Position numbers and translations under genes: made by a program. Shown in pieces: positions 7,609 to 17,492 of a DNA stretch of 64,000 nt. How positions within the stretch are numbered: the stretch's first letter is position 1; the number at the start of each line of letters is the position of its first letter. This DNA is from Planctomyces sp. (GTDB taxonomy: Bacteria > Planctomycetota > Planctomycetia > Planctomycetales > Planctomycetaceae), in the NCBI GenBank assembly GCA_016795105.1, contig JAEUIH010000040.1, positions 1 to 64,000 of the forward strand. The letters run 5' to 3'. The notes below the pieces were generated by a model. That model did no database searches and had not been told where the DNA came from. It worked only from the letters and a program-made list of their open reading frames with translations.

Positions 7609-9813
7609 TCAGGCAAGTCCGGAGAGTTTTCTGGCGACCCAGAAAATGGACAACAGACCGATGAGCAGCATTGCCCATGCTGGATGACTCCAGATACGAA
7701 CTCTGCGAATTTCAATCTTCGGTTCCGGCATCTTCGCGATTTCGCTGACGAGTGTTGCAACATCTGAAGACGCCACCAGACGACCTCGACTGATTGCCGA
7801 AACTTCCCGCAGGACATCAAACCTCGCAGGCTCTCCGATACGTTCTCTTTCCAGTCCCTGCACAGAGATCTCCGTCTGATGACTGGCCTTCGTCTCTTCG
7901 CATGTGGTTGTCAGTCGATAGAGACCTCCCTCTTCAGGGATGAATTCACCAGTGAATAATCCCCACGATTCTTCGTCTGCCGGTGTGAGTTGAACCGAGC
8001 TTGTGTTTCCACCGGGTTCTTCAATTCGCACAATCACATTGCCTTCCCGCAGAGGCTCACCGGTGGGACTCATCACGTTGACATTCAGCGTCAGACTGTT
8101 GCCGGCTTCGGGGCGATCGGGTGAATAAAACAGTCGAATTGATTCACCGGACGACATGTTCCGCTGATAAGCCATCCAGCGGACAACCTGTCCCCAGAAC
8201 CGATAGTGATAGAGGTCCTCAACACCTTTTCGCCAGCGCCATGCGGCATCGGTTCCCATGTAGAGAATTTTCCCGGTGCCGGAAGATCGAGTGGCAATCA
8301 GGGGGACTCGCCCGAAACGCGTTGTCGCCGAATCGTGTGCGACCAAAACTTCCGTTCCGGTGCGAGCTCGCAGACTGGCCGCATACCATTGAAACCCCGG
8401 AAGATTTCGCCATGTCCGATCATTGTCTTCATCATCGGACTCCAGACGTGTCAGCAGACTTCTGCGTCCCGTATCTGTCAGCGAATACCGGGCTGCCTGA
8501 GGAGACCCGATTCCACCGGGACGAGCCGGATCAGGAACCACAGGATAGAGTTCACCCAGTTCTGTATCGAGCAAAGTCAACTGACGACCTCGAAACCCCG
8601 GCAGGAATACCAGACCGCCCGCGTGGCTGCGAACAAGCTGGCGAAGTCGTTCACAATGTTCAATGGTCAACTGACGGTTGCCGAGGCCAACGTCTCCCAG
8701 AAACACAACGTCATATTCGAACAACTGCCGCTCGTCAGGGAAGTCCTCGAGATAACCTCGACCGCCACCCACCGAACTTAAGTCCGGATGATACAACAGA
8801 CAATTCACATCGACACCGGGATCGCGTTCAAGCGCATTTCGGAGATATCGATATTCCCATCGAGGATACGATTCAATGATCAGCACTTTGAGAGTTTCGT
8901 TGCGGATCGTGATGGGGAACGTCATCTGATTATTGTCGGAAATCGCTTCGCCGTCCTGAACCGGCACATCCACAGTCAGCTGAAAGTCACCGGTCACGTC
9001 TGGCTTCCATTCCAGAGTATCCTGCAGGTGCCCCATCGCCGGGAGGCGGACGGACTTCTGTACCGGGTCCATACCTTCACCTCGAAGGCCTACAACAAGT
9101 TCTTTATCACGAGGAAGCCAGTTGGCGATTCGAAACGGAATTCGAACAGACTTCCCGACTACGCCAAACGTAGGGGCATCGGCAGATTCCAGAACCACAT
9201 CCGGAAGTCGCTGCTCGCTGCCAATTCCAACAGTAAACACCGGAATCTGCTTCATCCGCATACTTGTCGCAGCAACATCCGGTGATGTGCCGACGTTCCA
9301 GTCTCCATCAGAAATCAACACGACGGCCCGCAGATTTGAGTGCACTCGGAGACTCTCTTCAATGGCATGACTCAAATCCGTTCCTCGGTCAGCCTGAGTC
9401 AACGTTGAAGAGAATGGTTCAAACACCACATCCAGCTTTCCGTCAAGCTCTTTCCACTGAGGAGAGTCTGTGATTTTCTGCGCAATGTGTTCCCTCGTGA
9501 CCGGCGACGTATCCTGAGAGGTCAGTTCGGCGGTATCTGTGCTGTTCGTCACAACATCCTGAGTCCGCATGCTTTGCGACTTGTCGACGAGCACTGAGAC
9601 GGTTGGTCGCTCTTCAGGAATATACTGTTGAGGAACTTCCGGCTGATTCAGGGTAATTACGGCCATGAGGATGATGACAAACCTGAGCAGCTCCAGCATC
9701 CCATATCGGACCGCATACCCACTGCGTGCCCAGCTGATCAAACAGCAGGCGGCGGCGATCGCTGTCACGATCGACGACAAAAGCAGCGTGGTCGTTGTCC
9801 ACTGAAACGTCAT
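7609..9813 (-). CDS. VWA-type membrane protein with glutamine-amidotransferase-like region
   Basis: A 734-residue protein starting at the ATG at 9813, which overlaps the upstream stop by four bases (ATGA). It has two N-terminal membrane helices (about 12-30 and 42-60), then a von Willebrand A-like domain with a MIDAS-type DKSQS motif after PTVSVLV and the later VVLISDGDWNVG. The middle region (LKVLIIESYPRWEYRYLRNAL, then a YDVVFLGDVG and GGLVFLPG stretch) resembles the amidotransferase-like fold common in these planctomycete proteins. A C-terminal beta domain and a final membrane helix (AWAMLLIGLLSIFWV) follow. It is the last gene of the MoxR/DUF58/BatA operon. Its role, probably envelope stress or protein quality control, is inferred. 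Confidence 0.78.
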   Translation of the reverse strand: MTFQWTTTTLLLSSIVTAIAAACCLISWARSGYAVRYGMLELLRFVIILMAVITLNQPEVPQQYIPEERPTVSVLVDKSQSMRTQDVVTNSTDTAELTSQDTSPVTREHIAQKITDSPQWKELDGKLDVVFEPFSSTLTQADRGTDLSHAIEESLRVHSNLRAVVLISDGDWNVGTSPDVAATSMRMKQIPVFTVGIGSEQRLPDVVLESADAPTFGVVGKSVRIPFRIANWLPRDKELVVGLRGEGMDPVQKSVRLPAMGHLQDTLEWKPDVTGDFQLTVDVPVQDGEAISDNNQMTFPITIRNETLKVLIIESYPRWEYRYLRNALERDPGVDVNCLLYHPDLSSVGGGRGYLEDFPDERQLFEYDVVFLGDVGLGNRQLTIEHCERLRQLVRSHAGGLVFLPGFRGRQLTLLDTELGELYPVVPDPARPGGIGSPQAARYSLTDTGRRSLLTRLESDDEDNDRTWRNLPGFQWYAASLRARTGTEVLVAHDSATTRFGRVPLIATRSSGTGKILYMGTDAAWRWRKGVEDLYHYRFWGQVVRWMAYQRNMSSGESIRLFYSPDRPEAGNSLTLNVNVMSPTGEPLREGNVIVRIEEPGGNTSSVQLTPADEESWGLFTGEFIPEEGGLYRLTTTCEETKASHQTEISVQGLERERIGEPARFDVLREVSAISRGRLVASSDVATLVSEIAKMPEPKIEIRRVRIWSHPAWAMLLIGLLSIFWVARKLSGLA

Positions 9814-11912
9814 AGTGATGTGGCCTGATTCGGTTTCGCCAGAGAAGGGCTGCGGTCCGGCAGACAAAGAACAGCTTCGGCAAGCAACGCGAAGATCATC
9901 AGGCCCAGAAACAGCCGCCAGATCTCACTGGCGAGTGAACTTTGTTGACCTGACTGATCCTGAATTCGAACAAAATCCAGTGTTCCGAACATCTGTTCAA
10001 GTTGTTCATCAGCAACGACCTGCGAATCATCTTCTGTCAGAGGTCGGTTGAGCGAAATTTGACGAGCACCTGACTGAAACACACCAGGCAGAAGGCTCCG
10101 TCGAGACGGTACAATTTCAAGGGACTCAGGATCAAGAGCCGTCCACTGCTGCATCAGATCATCCGGGACAGTTCCACAGTTTCGCCCCGATGCCCCGCCC
10201 AGAATCGCTGCACCCTGTGCAATGGCTCTCTGAATCATGACATAGAAGACAACGCCCTGATTGAGCATCGTCGAATATTCAGGTTCCGGACGTGTACCCA
10301 GAAAATAGTATGCTCCATCTCCCAATGACATCCGAGTCAGCAGCGGGATACCGCCGTCCAGTTGAGCAAGAACAGATACGATCCGATCAGCCGCACCCGC
10401 ACCCGATTCGGTGCTGGTACCCGCACTTGGCGGCTGAGTGCCAGGCTCGCCGCCGGGTTGGTTTTGGTTCGTCGCATTGATCGTCAATGGACAATACTGA
10501 CGTACCTGCAGGCGGCTGACGGGCAGGGGAGATCCGCTGCGAGTATTGGCCAGTAAATCTGAGTCTGTCCTCCACTGACCGACTGAGAAGTGACTGTTCT
10601 CGTCGGCAGATTTCCATTCGTTCCAGCGAAATCCGTCAAATTCACCGGCCGTCAGCCCGGCCACGGGGACAAACAGCAGGCCACGACCTGACTGCACGTA
10701 TGACTTCAACTGAGCCGCGGTTGCATCATCGGGCATTGCCGCCATCCAGACGATGAAAGCGGTGCTGTCCCACAGGATTTGAGACGCCTGAGCGGGAGCA
10801 AGAACAATCGCCTCCGAATTTTGATTCTTTTGCTGAGATGTGGCAGCTGCGATTCGAAATGGTTCAGCGGCGACCGGATCATCGGCCACAATCACAGTTC
10901 GATGAACATCGGGTTCTGCATAGACAAAGGTAAATGCGTTGTCGGCCGGATTTCCATCCTGAGGCAGTTCAACGCGTCCCCATCCCTTTGTCGCATCGCG
11001 ATCTACAGAAATGATATGTCCGTTTCTTTGAAGCGTGTCGCCGGAGATCTCAAGTTCAGTCGTTGTGCGAGCTCCGTTGATCACAAACGTGAGTGGGACT
11101 CGAAACGGCTGCGAGAGATCACCGGTACGAGTCAGCTTCAGGTCCATGACCAGTTCAGCGGAATCGGCCGTCGCCCGACGGTGAACATTTCTGAGACTGA
11201 CTGCAACATTGTGTTTTGGCAAATCTGTATAAGTCAACAGATTAAATCGTACACCCTGGCGACTGGCAAACGCCGAGCGAAGTGCTTCCCAGCGGCCTCC
11301 GGATGCGTCCCAGCTGCTGGCCTGAAGATCAGAACAGACCCAGACATCGGTTCGTCCCGTTTCGTTTTCGGACACATAGTCGGCAGCGGCCTGCAGCAGC
11401 GAAGGAATGTCCGAAGCCGTTGCAGAATCCTGAACCAAAGGTGATTCCAGCAAATCGGACGCGGAGTCAAGCTTTGTTGGTTTCTTTGTCACGCTGTCAA
11501 TCAGCACGAGATGCGTTGAAGAAGCGGACTCCTGCAAAAGCTGTGACAACTTTTCAATCGCAGTTCTGCGTCTGGAACGTCCAGTGCCCTGATCCGTATG
11601 TTCCATACTGACGGACCGATCCAGCACTATAATTGTTGTATCCGGAACGCCTCCAGCCGTGAGTGCGAGCCAACCTCCGGACAATGGACGACTGACTGCA
11701 AAGATCAGCCCGGCGATCGTCAGCATTCTGGCGATGAGAATCAGAATGTATCTGAGCCTCGCCATTCCAGTGGCCATCTTTCGTGCCTGAATCAGGAACA
11801 TCGTGGCCGCCCAGTGAATCGTTCGATGTCTGTTCTGATTGATCAGGTGGATCAGAATTGGCAGACCAATCAAAGGAATTGCCAGCAGTAACAGTGGCTG
11901 AAGAAACGTCAT
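9810..11912 (-). CDS. BatA-like VWA membrane protein
   Basis: A 700-residue protein with the characteristic BatA N-terminus (LLLLAIPLIGLPILIHLINQ). A second helix and a VWA domain with the MIDAS motif LDRSVSM follow the IIVL strand near residues 95-105. A long C-terminal region carries further VWA-like elements, an internal Gly/Ser/Thr-rich stretch and a last helix (LFLGLMIFALLAEAVLCL). It starts three bases after the DUF58 stop and overlaps the next gene by four bases. BatA proteins work with MoxR ATPases and DUF58 proteins in aerotolerance-type or metal-insertion chaperoning. The substrate here is unknown. Confidence 0.8.
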   Translation of the reverse strand: MTFLQPLLLLAIPLIGLPILIHLINQNRHRTIHWAATMFLIQARKMATGMARLRYILILIARMLTIAGLIFAVSRPLSGGWLALTAGGVPDTTIIVLDRSVSMEHTDQGTGRSRRRTAIEKLSQLLQESASSTHLVLIDSVTKKPTKLDSASDLLESPLVQDSATASDIPSLLQAAADYVSENETGRTDVWVCSDLQASSWDASGGRWEALRSAFASRQGVRFNLLTYTDLPKHNVAVSLRNVHRRATADSAELVMDLKLTRTGDLSQPFRVPLTFVINGARTTTELEISGDTLQRNGHIISVDRDATKGWGRVELPQDGNPADNAFTFVYAEPDVHRTVIVADDPVAAEPFRIAAATSQQKNQNSEAIVLAPAQASQILWDSTAFIVWMAAMPDDATAAQLKSYVQSGRGLLFVPVAGLTAGEFDGFRWNEWKSADENSHFSVGQWRTDSDLLANTRSGSPLPVSRLQVRQYCPLTINATNQNQPGGEPGTQPPSAGTSTESGAGAADRIVSVLAQLDGGIPLLTRMSLGDGAYYFLGTRPEPEYSTMLNQGVVFYVMIQRAIAQGAAILGGASGRNCGTVPDDLMQQWTALDPESLEIVPSRRSLLPGVFQSGARQISLNRPLTEDDSQVVADEQLEQMFGTLDFVRIQDQSGQQSSLASEIWRLFLGLMIFALLAEAVLCLPDRSPSLAKPNQATSL

Positions 11913-11915
11913 CGT

Positions 11916-12809
11916 TCAGCGTTTCCTTGCCAGCAGAAACTGAGCCAGAACATCTGCATAATTTTGTTCGAGCCCGACACGACGATAATCCACTGCGGAA
12001 TCTCGAGTCATCGTTTTGATGTTTTCGAGGTACGTCTGAACGGCTTTCCGGTATTCTTTAGCGATCGATATCGGATCGATCAACATTGGCGGAAGACCTT
12101 CAAGGTCCACAAACCGCACAGGTCGATCAAAATCAAAATCGATCTCGTTCTTTTCCATCAGGTGAAACACAACGACGTCATGTCGGCGAAACCGAAGATG
12201 TTGAAATCCGCTTCGGAGAAGTTCTGGATCCATCATCAGATCCGAAATAATGACAACGAGAGCCCGTTGAGGAATCTTTTCAGCGGCAATGTGCAGAGCA
12301 TCCGGCAGACCGGTTGTGCCTTCTGCCCGCATGGCACCCATTTCATCAAGAACATGTCGAAGATTTGTGCTGCTGCGACGCGGTGGAATCTCGCGTTTAA
12401 AGGACTCACCCGCACAAAACAGCCCTACAGCATCGCCCTGACTGGCCGCCAGCCATGCAAGTGTTCCCGCAAGGCGTCGAGCATAATCCAGTTTTGAATC
12501 CGGACCTGTCTTTTGTCCACTCGGGCAATATGCCATAGAACCGCTGACGTCGACGATCAGGCACAGCCTCAGATTGGTGTCAGCCTCATATTCGCGAATA
12601 TAGAATCGATCCGTTCGTCCCCAGGTTCGCCAGTCCAGTCGACGAGTATCATCGCCGGGGACATATTTGCGATATTCAGAAAACTCCAGACTGGAACCGC
12701 GGGTCGGGCTGCGATGGCGACCGGAGACATTTCCAATCATCGGAAGTCGCGCATCAAGCGGGATCGCCGACAGTCGGGCTACGACTTCTGGATCAATGAA
12801 ATCACGCAT
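11916..12809 (-). CDS. DUF58 domain protein
   Basis: A 297-residue cytoplasmic protein of the MoxR-associated DUF58 family. The diagnostic region is FSEYRKYVPGDDTRRLDWRTWGRTD near residues 43-68, followed by a VWA-like core with the metal-site motif DVSGSM and a later VVIISDLMMD strand. It lies eight bases after the MoxR gene stop and three bases before the BatA-like gene, so the cluster is one transcript. DUF58 proteins are thought to present or hold substrates for the MoxR ATPase. Confidence 0.9.
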   Translation of the reverse strand: MRDFIDPEVVARLSAIPLDARLPMIGNVSGRHRSPTRGSSLEFSEYRKYVPGDDTRRLDWRTWGRTDRFYIREYEADTNLRLCLIVDVSGSMAYCPSGQKTGPDSKLDYARRLAGTLAWLAASQGDAVGLFCAGESFKREIPPRRSSTNLRHVLDEMGAMRAEGTTGLPDALHIAAEKIPQRALVVIISDLMMDPELLRSGFQHLRFRRHDVVVFHLMEKNEIDFDFDRPVRFVDLEGLPPMLIDPISIAKEYRKAVQTYLENIKTMTRDSAVDYRRVGLEQNYADVLAQFLLARKR

Positions 12810-12817
12810 ACGCCGCC

Positions 12818-13876
12818 TTATCGCAATCCGCTGGAATTCAGTTCATCAACCAGTCGCTTCACGATGTCATGACTGCGAATCCCTTCGGACTCAGCGTTGA
12901 ATGTCGTCAATACGCGATGAGTCAGGACCGGTCGAGCCACAGCCAGAATATCTTCCAGCCTCACCATATAACTTCCGGTCAACGCAGCACGTGACTTCGC
13001 ACCCAGGATCAAATACTGAACGGCGCGAGGCCCTGCTCCCCATGCGACGAGAGGCTTCAGCCATTTTGGAGCATCATCGGAGTTGGGGCGAGTCATTCGA
13101 ACAAGGTCCACGGCAAACTCATAGATGTGCTGTGGCACAGGAATCCGGCGAACCAGACTCTGGAAGTTCTGAACTGCGGTGGCATCCATTAGATGTCTGA
13201 GGTGAGGAAGTGGAGCCCCGGTTGTGGTACGAGCAATTTCAATTTCTTCGAGCCTCGAAGGATAATCCACGTTAATCAGAAACATAAACCGGTCGAGCTG
13301 AGCTTCAGGGAGCGGATAGGTTCCTTCCTGTTCGACAGGGTTCTGAGTCGCAAGAACAAAAAATGGAGGTTCGAGAACATAAGGGCGGCCGACGACCGTG
13401 ACTCGATGTTCCTGCATGGCTTCCAGCATTGCTGCCTGAGTCTTGGCAGGAGCTCGGTTGATTTCATCGGCCAGCACGATGTTGGCGAACACGGGCCCCT
13501 TGACGAATTCAAACTCCCGTCGACCATCATGCGTTTCCTGAAGAATATCGGTGCCGGTGATATCCATCGGCATCAGGTCCGGTGTGAACTGAATGCGGCT
13601 GAAGCGAAGTGACATTGTCTCAGCGAGTCGACTGATGAGCAGTGTCTTGGCCAGCCCGGGAACTCCCATCAGCAGCGCATGTCCGCGAGCAAACAAACAG
13701 ATCGCCAGTTGCTCGATCACCGTATCCTGTCCAACAATGACGCGGGCCAGTTCTGCTTTGAGACGAGCATACGCATCGCGCAACTGATCAATTGCCTGAA
13801 CATCATTGGCCTGAAGGTCTTTGGCCGATTGATCTTTAGCAGGGAGATCAGATGTCGCGTCCGGTGTAGAAGGCAT
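12818..13876 (-). CDS. MoxR-family AAA+ ATPase
   Basis: A 352-residue AAA+ protein. Walker A is GVPGLAKT, Walker B is VLADEINRAP, and the sensor region is LATQNPVEQEGTYPLPEAQLDRF. The first 25 residues are acidic with an odd repeated pattern of short KDQ/KDL/NDV units. It is the first gene of the leftward four-gene operon; MoxR partners are the DUF58 and VWA proteins encoded downstream. It faces the coiled-coil protein gene across a 241-base gap that must hold both promoters. Confidence 0.92.
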   Translation of the reverse strand: MPSTPDATSDLPAKDQSAKDLQANDVQAIDQLRDAYARLKAELARVIVGQDTVIEQLAICLFARGHALLMGVPGLAKTLLISRLAETMSLRFSRIQFTPDLMPMDITGTDILQETHDGRREFEFVKGPVFANIVLADEINRAPAKTQAAMLEAMQEHRVTVVGRPYVLEPPFFVLATQNPVEQEGTYPLPEAQLDRFMFLINVDYPSRLEEIEIARTTTGAPLPHLRHLMDATAVQNFQSLVRRIPVPQHIYEFAVDLVRMTRPNSDDAPKWLKPLVAWGAGPRAVQYLILGAKSRAALTGSYMVRLEDILAVARPVLTHRVLTTFNAESEGIRSHDIVKRLVDELNSSGLR

Positions 13877-14117
13877 AAAAAATCCGGTAGTTCAGATCAG
13901 GGATCAGGGTTGGCACTGGAGGGAGGGACAACGCAGGATCGGGGATTGTCGGCAGGTTGGCGACAAAAGTAAACCACTCAGAATGCCGTTGAAAGCAGAA
14001 ATCGCAACCATTCGGACTTCGGGCGGGAATCAGTGGTTTTGCGAGTGTTCCCGCTCGACCAGACCTGTATACTCGTCGCCCCCGCCACTGATCGCCGGTC
14101 CTCAGGGAATTTCGTTC
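13877..14117. promoter_or_regulatory. Divergent promoter region between the two VWA/cyclase-type operons
   Basis: A 241-base gap between divergently transcribed operons. It must contain the start signals for both, but no convincing promoter hexamers or operator palindromes were recognised. The rightward frame is open from 13983, so a longer N-terminus for the coiled-coil protein is formally possible. Confidence 0.4.
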
Positions 14118-17100
14118 ATGAGTTCACAGCCAAATTCCATAGTCCACGCCGATGGGCTGCCCGCCACAACACGTGAAAAGCTCACCGCATTCCGTTCTCA
14201 GGTCCGGCGGATCAAGATTGCGGAAGGACTGCTGGCCGGTATCTTTGGTCTGATCGTGTCATGGCTGGTCGTTTTCGTCTTTGATCGGATTATCGACACC
14301 CCATGGCTGCTCAGACTCGCGATCCTCATTGTCGGCTCTGTTGGACTTGCCATTCTGTTTCCGTGGAAATGCCATCACTGGATCTGGGGGACTCGGTCGT
14401 TTGAACAGGTTGCCATGCTTCTTCGCCGCAAGTATCCGGCCTTTGGTGATCAGTTGTTGGGCGTCGTTGAACTGGCTCGTCAGCAAAGCCAGGGGACGAG
14501 TTCCGCTTTGGTTCAGGCAGCGATCTCATATGTGGATTCTCTTGTCGCTCGCAACAGTTTTCATGACGCTGTGCCAACACCTCGACATCGTCGCTGGGCA
14601 ATAGCAGCCGGTATCCCGGGACTGCTGGCAGTGCTCGTTCTGCTGCTGGTGCCTTCCGCGGGTCGAAACGCGCTCGCGAGATGGCTGATGCCATGGAAGC
14701 CAGTCGAGCGTTTCACATTCACGCAACTGCAGGATGTTCCCGCGGAGCTTATTGTTCCTCGAGGCGAAGCATATCCTCTGCAGACGAAACTTGCCCCGAC
14801 ATCGGAATGGAATCCAGAAACAGCAACACTCAATATCGGCCAGCGCGTGCCCCTCGAAACTCAGAGAGAATCAGACGCCTATGCGTTTGAAATACCAGCT
14901 CAGTCTGACGCCGTGGATGCTCGACTGTCAGCAGGCGACTTTCGTTCGGTGGTCCGAGTGATTCCAAAGCAGCGGCCTGAGCTAACATCTCTTGAAGCAA
15001 ACGTTCAGCTGCCCGCATATCTACAGGCTCAGGCACCTCGCAGGATCGACGCTCGCAGTGGTGTATTGACGGTGGTGAAAGGTTCAGCCGCAGAATTTAC
15101 AGCCGGAGTCAGTCGTGAGTTGTCTGCAGCGATTGTTGATGGACAGTCAGTCCCCGTCAACGGAACCACAATGCAGGTTGCGAGCCGTCAATTTCGTGAT
15201 CCAGCAGTTCTCAATCTGTCATGGACCGACAGTCTTGGTCTTGAACCTTCGCGACCATTCCAGCTCAAAGTCAATGTAGTTGATGATGTGTCTCCAACTG
15301 TGTCCTGCCTTCAGCAGGATCCGACTTTGGTTGTGATGACAACCGATGTGATCTCATTTGACATCTCTGCCGACGATGACTTTGGACTCCGACAGGTGGG
15401 ACTCGAGTGGAAGGGAATTCCGGATCCACTGACGAACCCAAATCCTCAGGACGGAGAGAAACTGGTTGCCGGAGGTATCGCTGAACAGGGGAGACTGAAG
15501 GTCGTTGGTACGTTCTGCGCTGACAGCGACAAGATGCAGCCGCAGGGGATTCAACTTCGGGCGTGGGCGGAGGACTTCAATCCTGATGGTCAACGCAGTT
15601 ACTCACCATCGATTCAACTGTTTGTGATGACCCCCGCTGATCATGCGGTTTGGATTTCTGAACAGCTTCGCCGCTGGGCAAGCCGCGCAGATGATATTTA
15701 CGAAGAAGAATTAAGGCTGCACGAAACGAACCGTCAGATTCGAGGATTAACGGCCGAGGAACGAGCGACTCCCGAAATGCAGGCGTCGATCGGACAGCAG
15801 GTTGAAGGTGAGCAGGCGAATGCGGCCCGACTTTCCGCCATTACCATGCAGGGTAAAGGCCTGATCGACCAGGCAATGCGTAATCAGGAGATGCAGGCCG
15901 ACCATGTTGAGCTTTGGGCGCAGTCGCTGCATCAACTGGAGGCTATTTCCGGAAACAGAATGCCAACTGTTGCCAGCCTTCTGAAGACAGGCGCTCAGCA
16001 GGCTCTGAAGGCCGCAAATTCTGCGCCTGCAAAGGCCGAAGATGCGGCACCGGCAGACGCGAAGACAGGCCCCGAGGTTGGAAACAATCGAAACCCGACT
16101 GCGGGAGAAGCTGGAGGAGATGAGCAGAAGAAGCCCGAAGAAGCCGCACCCGCAATTCCGAAGCTGACCGATGTCGAGTCCGGGTTCCTGAAAAACGAAG
16201 ATCCGGAATCGGAAGACAAAGACAAAGAAGGCAAAGGCAAGTCGGAAGACAAAGAGCCAAAGAGCTCAGGTGGCGGTGGCCTGTCGCTTCCCAGTACTCA
16301 GCTGATGGGCGGCCCTAAGAATCCCAAAACGGAATCCGGGGAAGAAGAACTGCCGGAGAAAGACGCCGTGGAAATGGCGATCGAAGAGCAGGAAAAGCTG
16401 CTGATGGAATTCGAAAAAGTTCGTGAAGACCTGCAGAAGATTATGGACGACCTTGAGAACAGCACTTTCGTAAAGCGACTCAAGGCGGCTTCCCGAAGAC
16501 AACTTGAAATTGCGGGCGATCTGAACCGGACTCTGTTCAATGGATTCGGAATTCCCAAAGACCGACTCGATATACAACTGGCAGAACAATCGGCAGCCAT
16601 TGCCGTACGTGAGGAAGAACAGAGCAAGTTTGTGTGGGCCATTCAGACCGATCTGGAAGCGTATATCGCAAGAAACAGTGACGAACAGTACGCCAGAGTT
16701 CTGGAGGATATGAAGAAGACAAATGTTATCGAGAAGATCGCGGAGATCGGCGCACGTGTGCGAGGCAACCTGAGTGGTGAATCGATTTCCAGAGCCGAGT
16801 TCTGGGCAGATACACTTGATCGCTGGGGAGAGGAAGTCGTTGTTCCTGCAAAACCAGGCAGCGACGATAAAGAGAAAGGCAGTCAGGGAGGCAGCCTCCC
16901 GCCTGCAATCGTGCTGGAGATCATGAGAATCCTGGAGGGCGAGATTGGTCTCCGCGAAGAAACTCGCAGCCTTGAACAAGCCCGCTCTGTCCTTGAGGAA
17001 AAAGATGTGCTGGATAAAGCCAGCGTCCAGTCGGCGACCCAGGTGGCTCTGCGCATTCGAACTCAGCAGGTCATCATGGATGTCGAAGCGCTTCCCGAAT

Positions 17101-17492
17101 CTGAAGAGAAATTTGCTCGCGAACTGTTGCTGCTGGGACAGGCAAGTTACGTGATGCAGGAAGCAGAACGCCTGCTGCTGATCGGACTGACTGGTCCTCA
17201 GACAATTGGCGCGGAAACGGAAGTGATCGAGTTATTGCTGCAGTCAAAACGCTCGAATCCAAAAGGAGGCGGCGGGCAGGGTGGAACGGCTCCGGGAAAA
17301 GGCGGCGAGGGCTCCACGGAGGAAGCGGCTTTGGCTCTGCTGGGACCGGGCAGTGACCCCAATGCTCATATTGATCATCGCGGAGTTCAGCAATCAACAG
17401 GTGAAACCGGGGAAGCACTTCCGGAAGAATTTCGCGATGGACTGGATGCCTTCTTTGATGCCGTGGAATCGTCCGGGAGGACCGACCGATGA
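14118..17492 (+). CDS. Large membrane-anchored coiled-coil protein (DUF4175-like)
   Basis: A 1124-residue protein read from the ATG at 14118. Two hydrophobic helices lie near residues 36-58 and 62-82, and a third near 155-177 (IAAGIPGLLAVLVLLLVP). Next comes a beta-rich periplasmic region with Ig-like pieces. A long helical, coiled-coil section follows, interrupted by an Ala/Lys/Glu/Asp-rich low-complexity stretch (about residues 620-750). The Gly-rich C-terminus precedes a short acidic tail. This resembles DUF4175-type proteins often found beside MoxR/VWA clusters in planctomycetes. The last codon overlaps the next gene by four bases. Function unknown; a scaffold in the cell envelope is inferred. 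Confidence 0.72.
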   Translation: MSSQPNSIVHADGLPATTREKLTAFRSQVRRIKIAEGLLAGIFGLIVSWLVVFVFDRIIDTPWLLRLAILIVGSVGLAILFPWKCHHWIWGTRSFEQVAMLLRRKYPAFGDQLLGVVELARQQSQGTSSALVQAAISYVDSLVARNSFHDAVPTPRHRRWAIAAGIPGLLAVLVLLLVPSAGRNALARWLMPWKPVERFTFTQLQDVPAELIVPRGEAYPLQTKLAPTSEWNPETATLNIGQRVPLETQRESDAYAFEIPAQSDAVDARLSAGDFRSVVRVIPKQRPELTSLEANVQLPAYLQAQAPRRIDARSGVLTVVKGSAAEFTAGVSRELSAAIVDGQSVPVNGTTMQVASRQFRDPAVLNLSWTDSLGLEPSRPFQLKVNVVDDVSPTVSCLQQDPTLVVMTTDVISFDISADDDFGLRQVGLEWKGIPDPLTNPNPQDGEKLVAGGIAEQGRLKVVGTFCADSDKMQPQGIQLRAWAEDFNPDGQRSYSPSIQLFVMTPADHAVWISEQLRRWASRADDIYEEELRLHETNRQIRGLTAEERATPEMQASIGQQVEGEQANAARLSAITMQGKGLIDQAMRNQEMQADHVELWAQSLHQLEAISGNRMPTVASLLKTGAQQALKAANSAPAKAEDAAPADAKTGPEVGNNRNPTAGEAGGDEQKKPEEAAPAIPKLTDVESGFLKNEDPESEDKDKEGKGKSEDKEPKSSGGGGLSLPSTQLMGGPKNPKTESGEEELPEKDAVEMAIEEQEKLLMEFEKVREDLQKIMDDLENSTFVKRLKAASRRQLEIAGDLNRTLFNGFGIPKDRLDIQLAEQSAAIAVREEEQSKFVWAIQTDLEAYIARNSDEQYARVLEDMKKTNVIEKIAEIGARVRGNLSGESISRAEFWADTLDRWGEEVVVPAKPGSDDKEKGSQGGSLPPAIVLEIMRILEGEIGLREETRSLEQARSVLEEKDVLDKASVQSATQVALRIRTQQVIMDVEALPESEEKFARELLLLGQASYVMQEAERLLLIGLTGPQTIGAETEVIELLLQSKRSNPKGGGGQGGTAPGKGGEGSTEEAALALLGPGSDPNAHIDHRGVQQSTGETGEALPEEFRDGLDAFFDAVESSGRTDR

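Noticed and set aside
8121-8879. 252-codon plus-strand frame
   Set aside because: Antisense to the VWA gene, whose frame shows clear domains; the translated peptide has no recognisable features.
16266-16979. 237-codon minus-strand frame
   Set aside because: Antisense to the coiled-coil protein gene; composition reflects the complementary strand.
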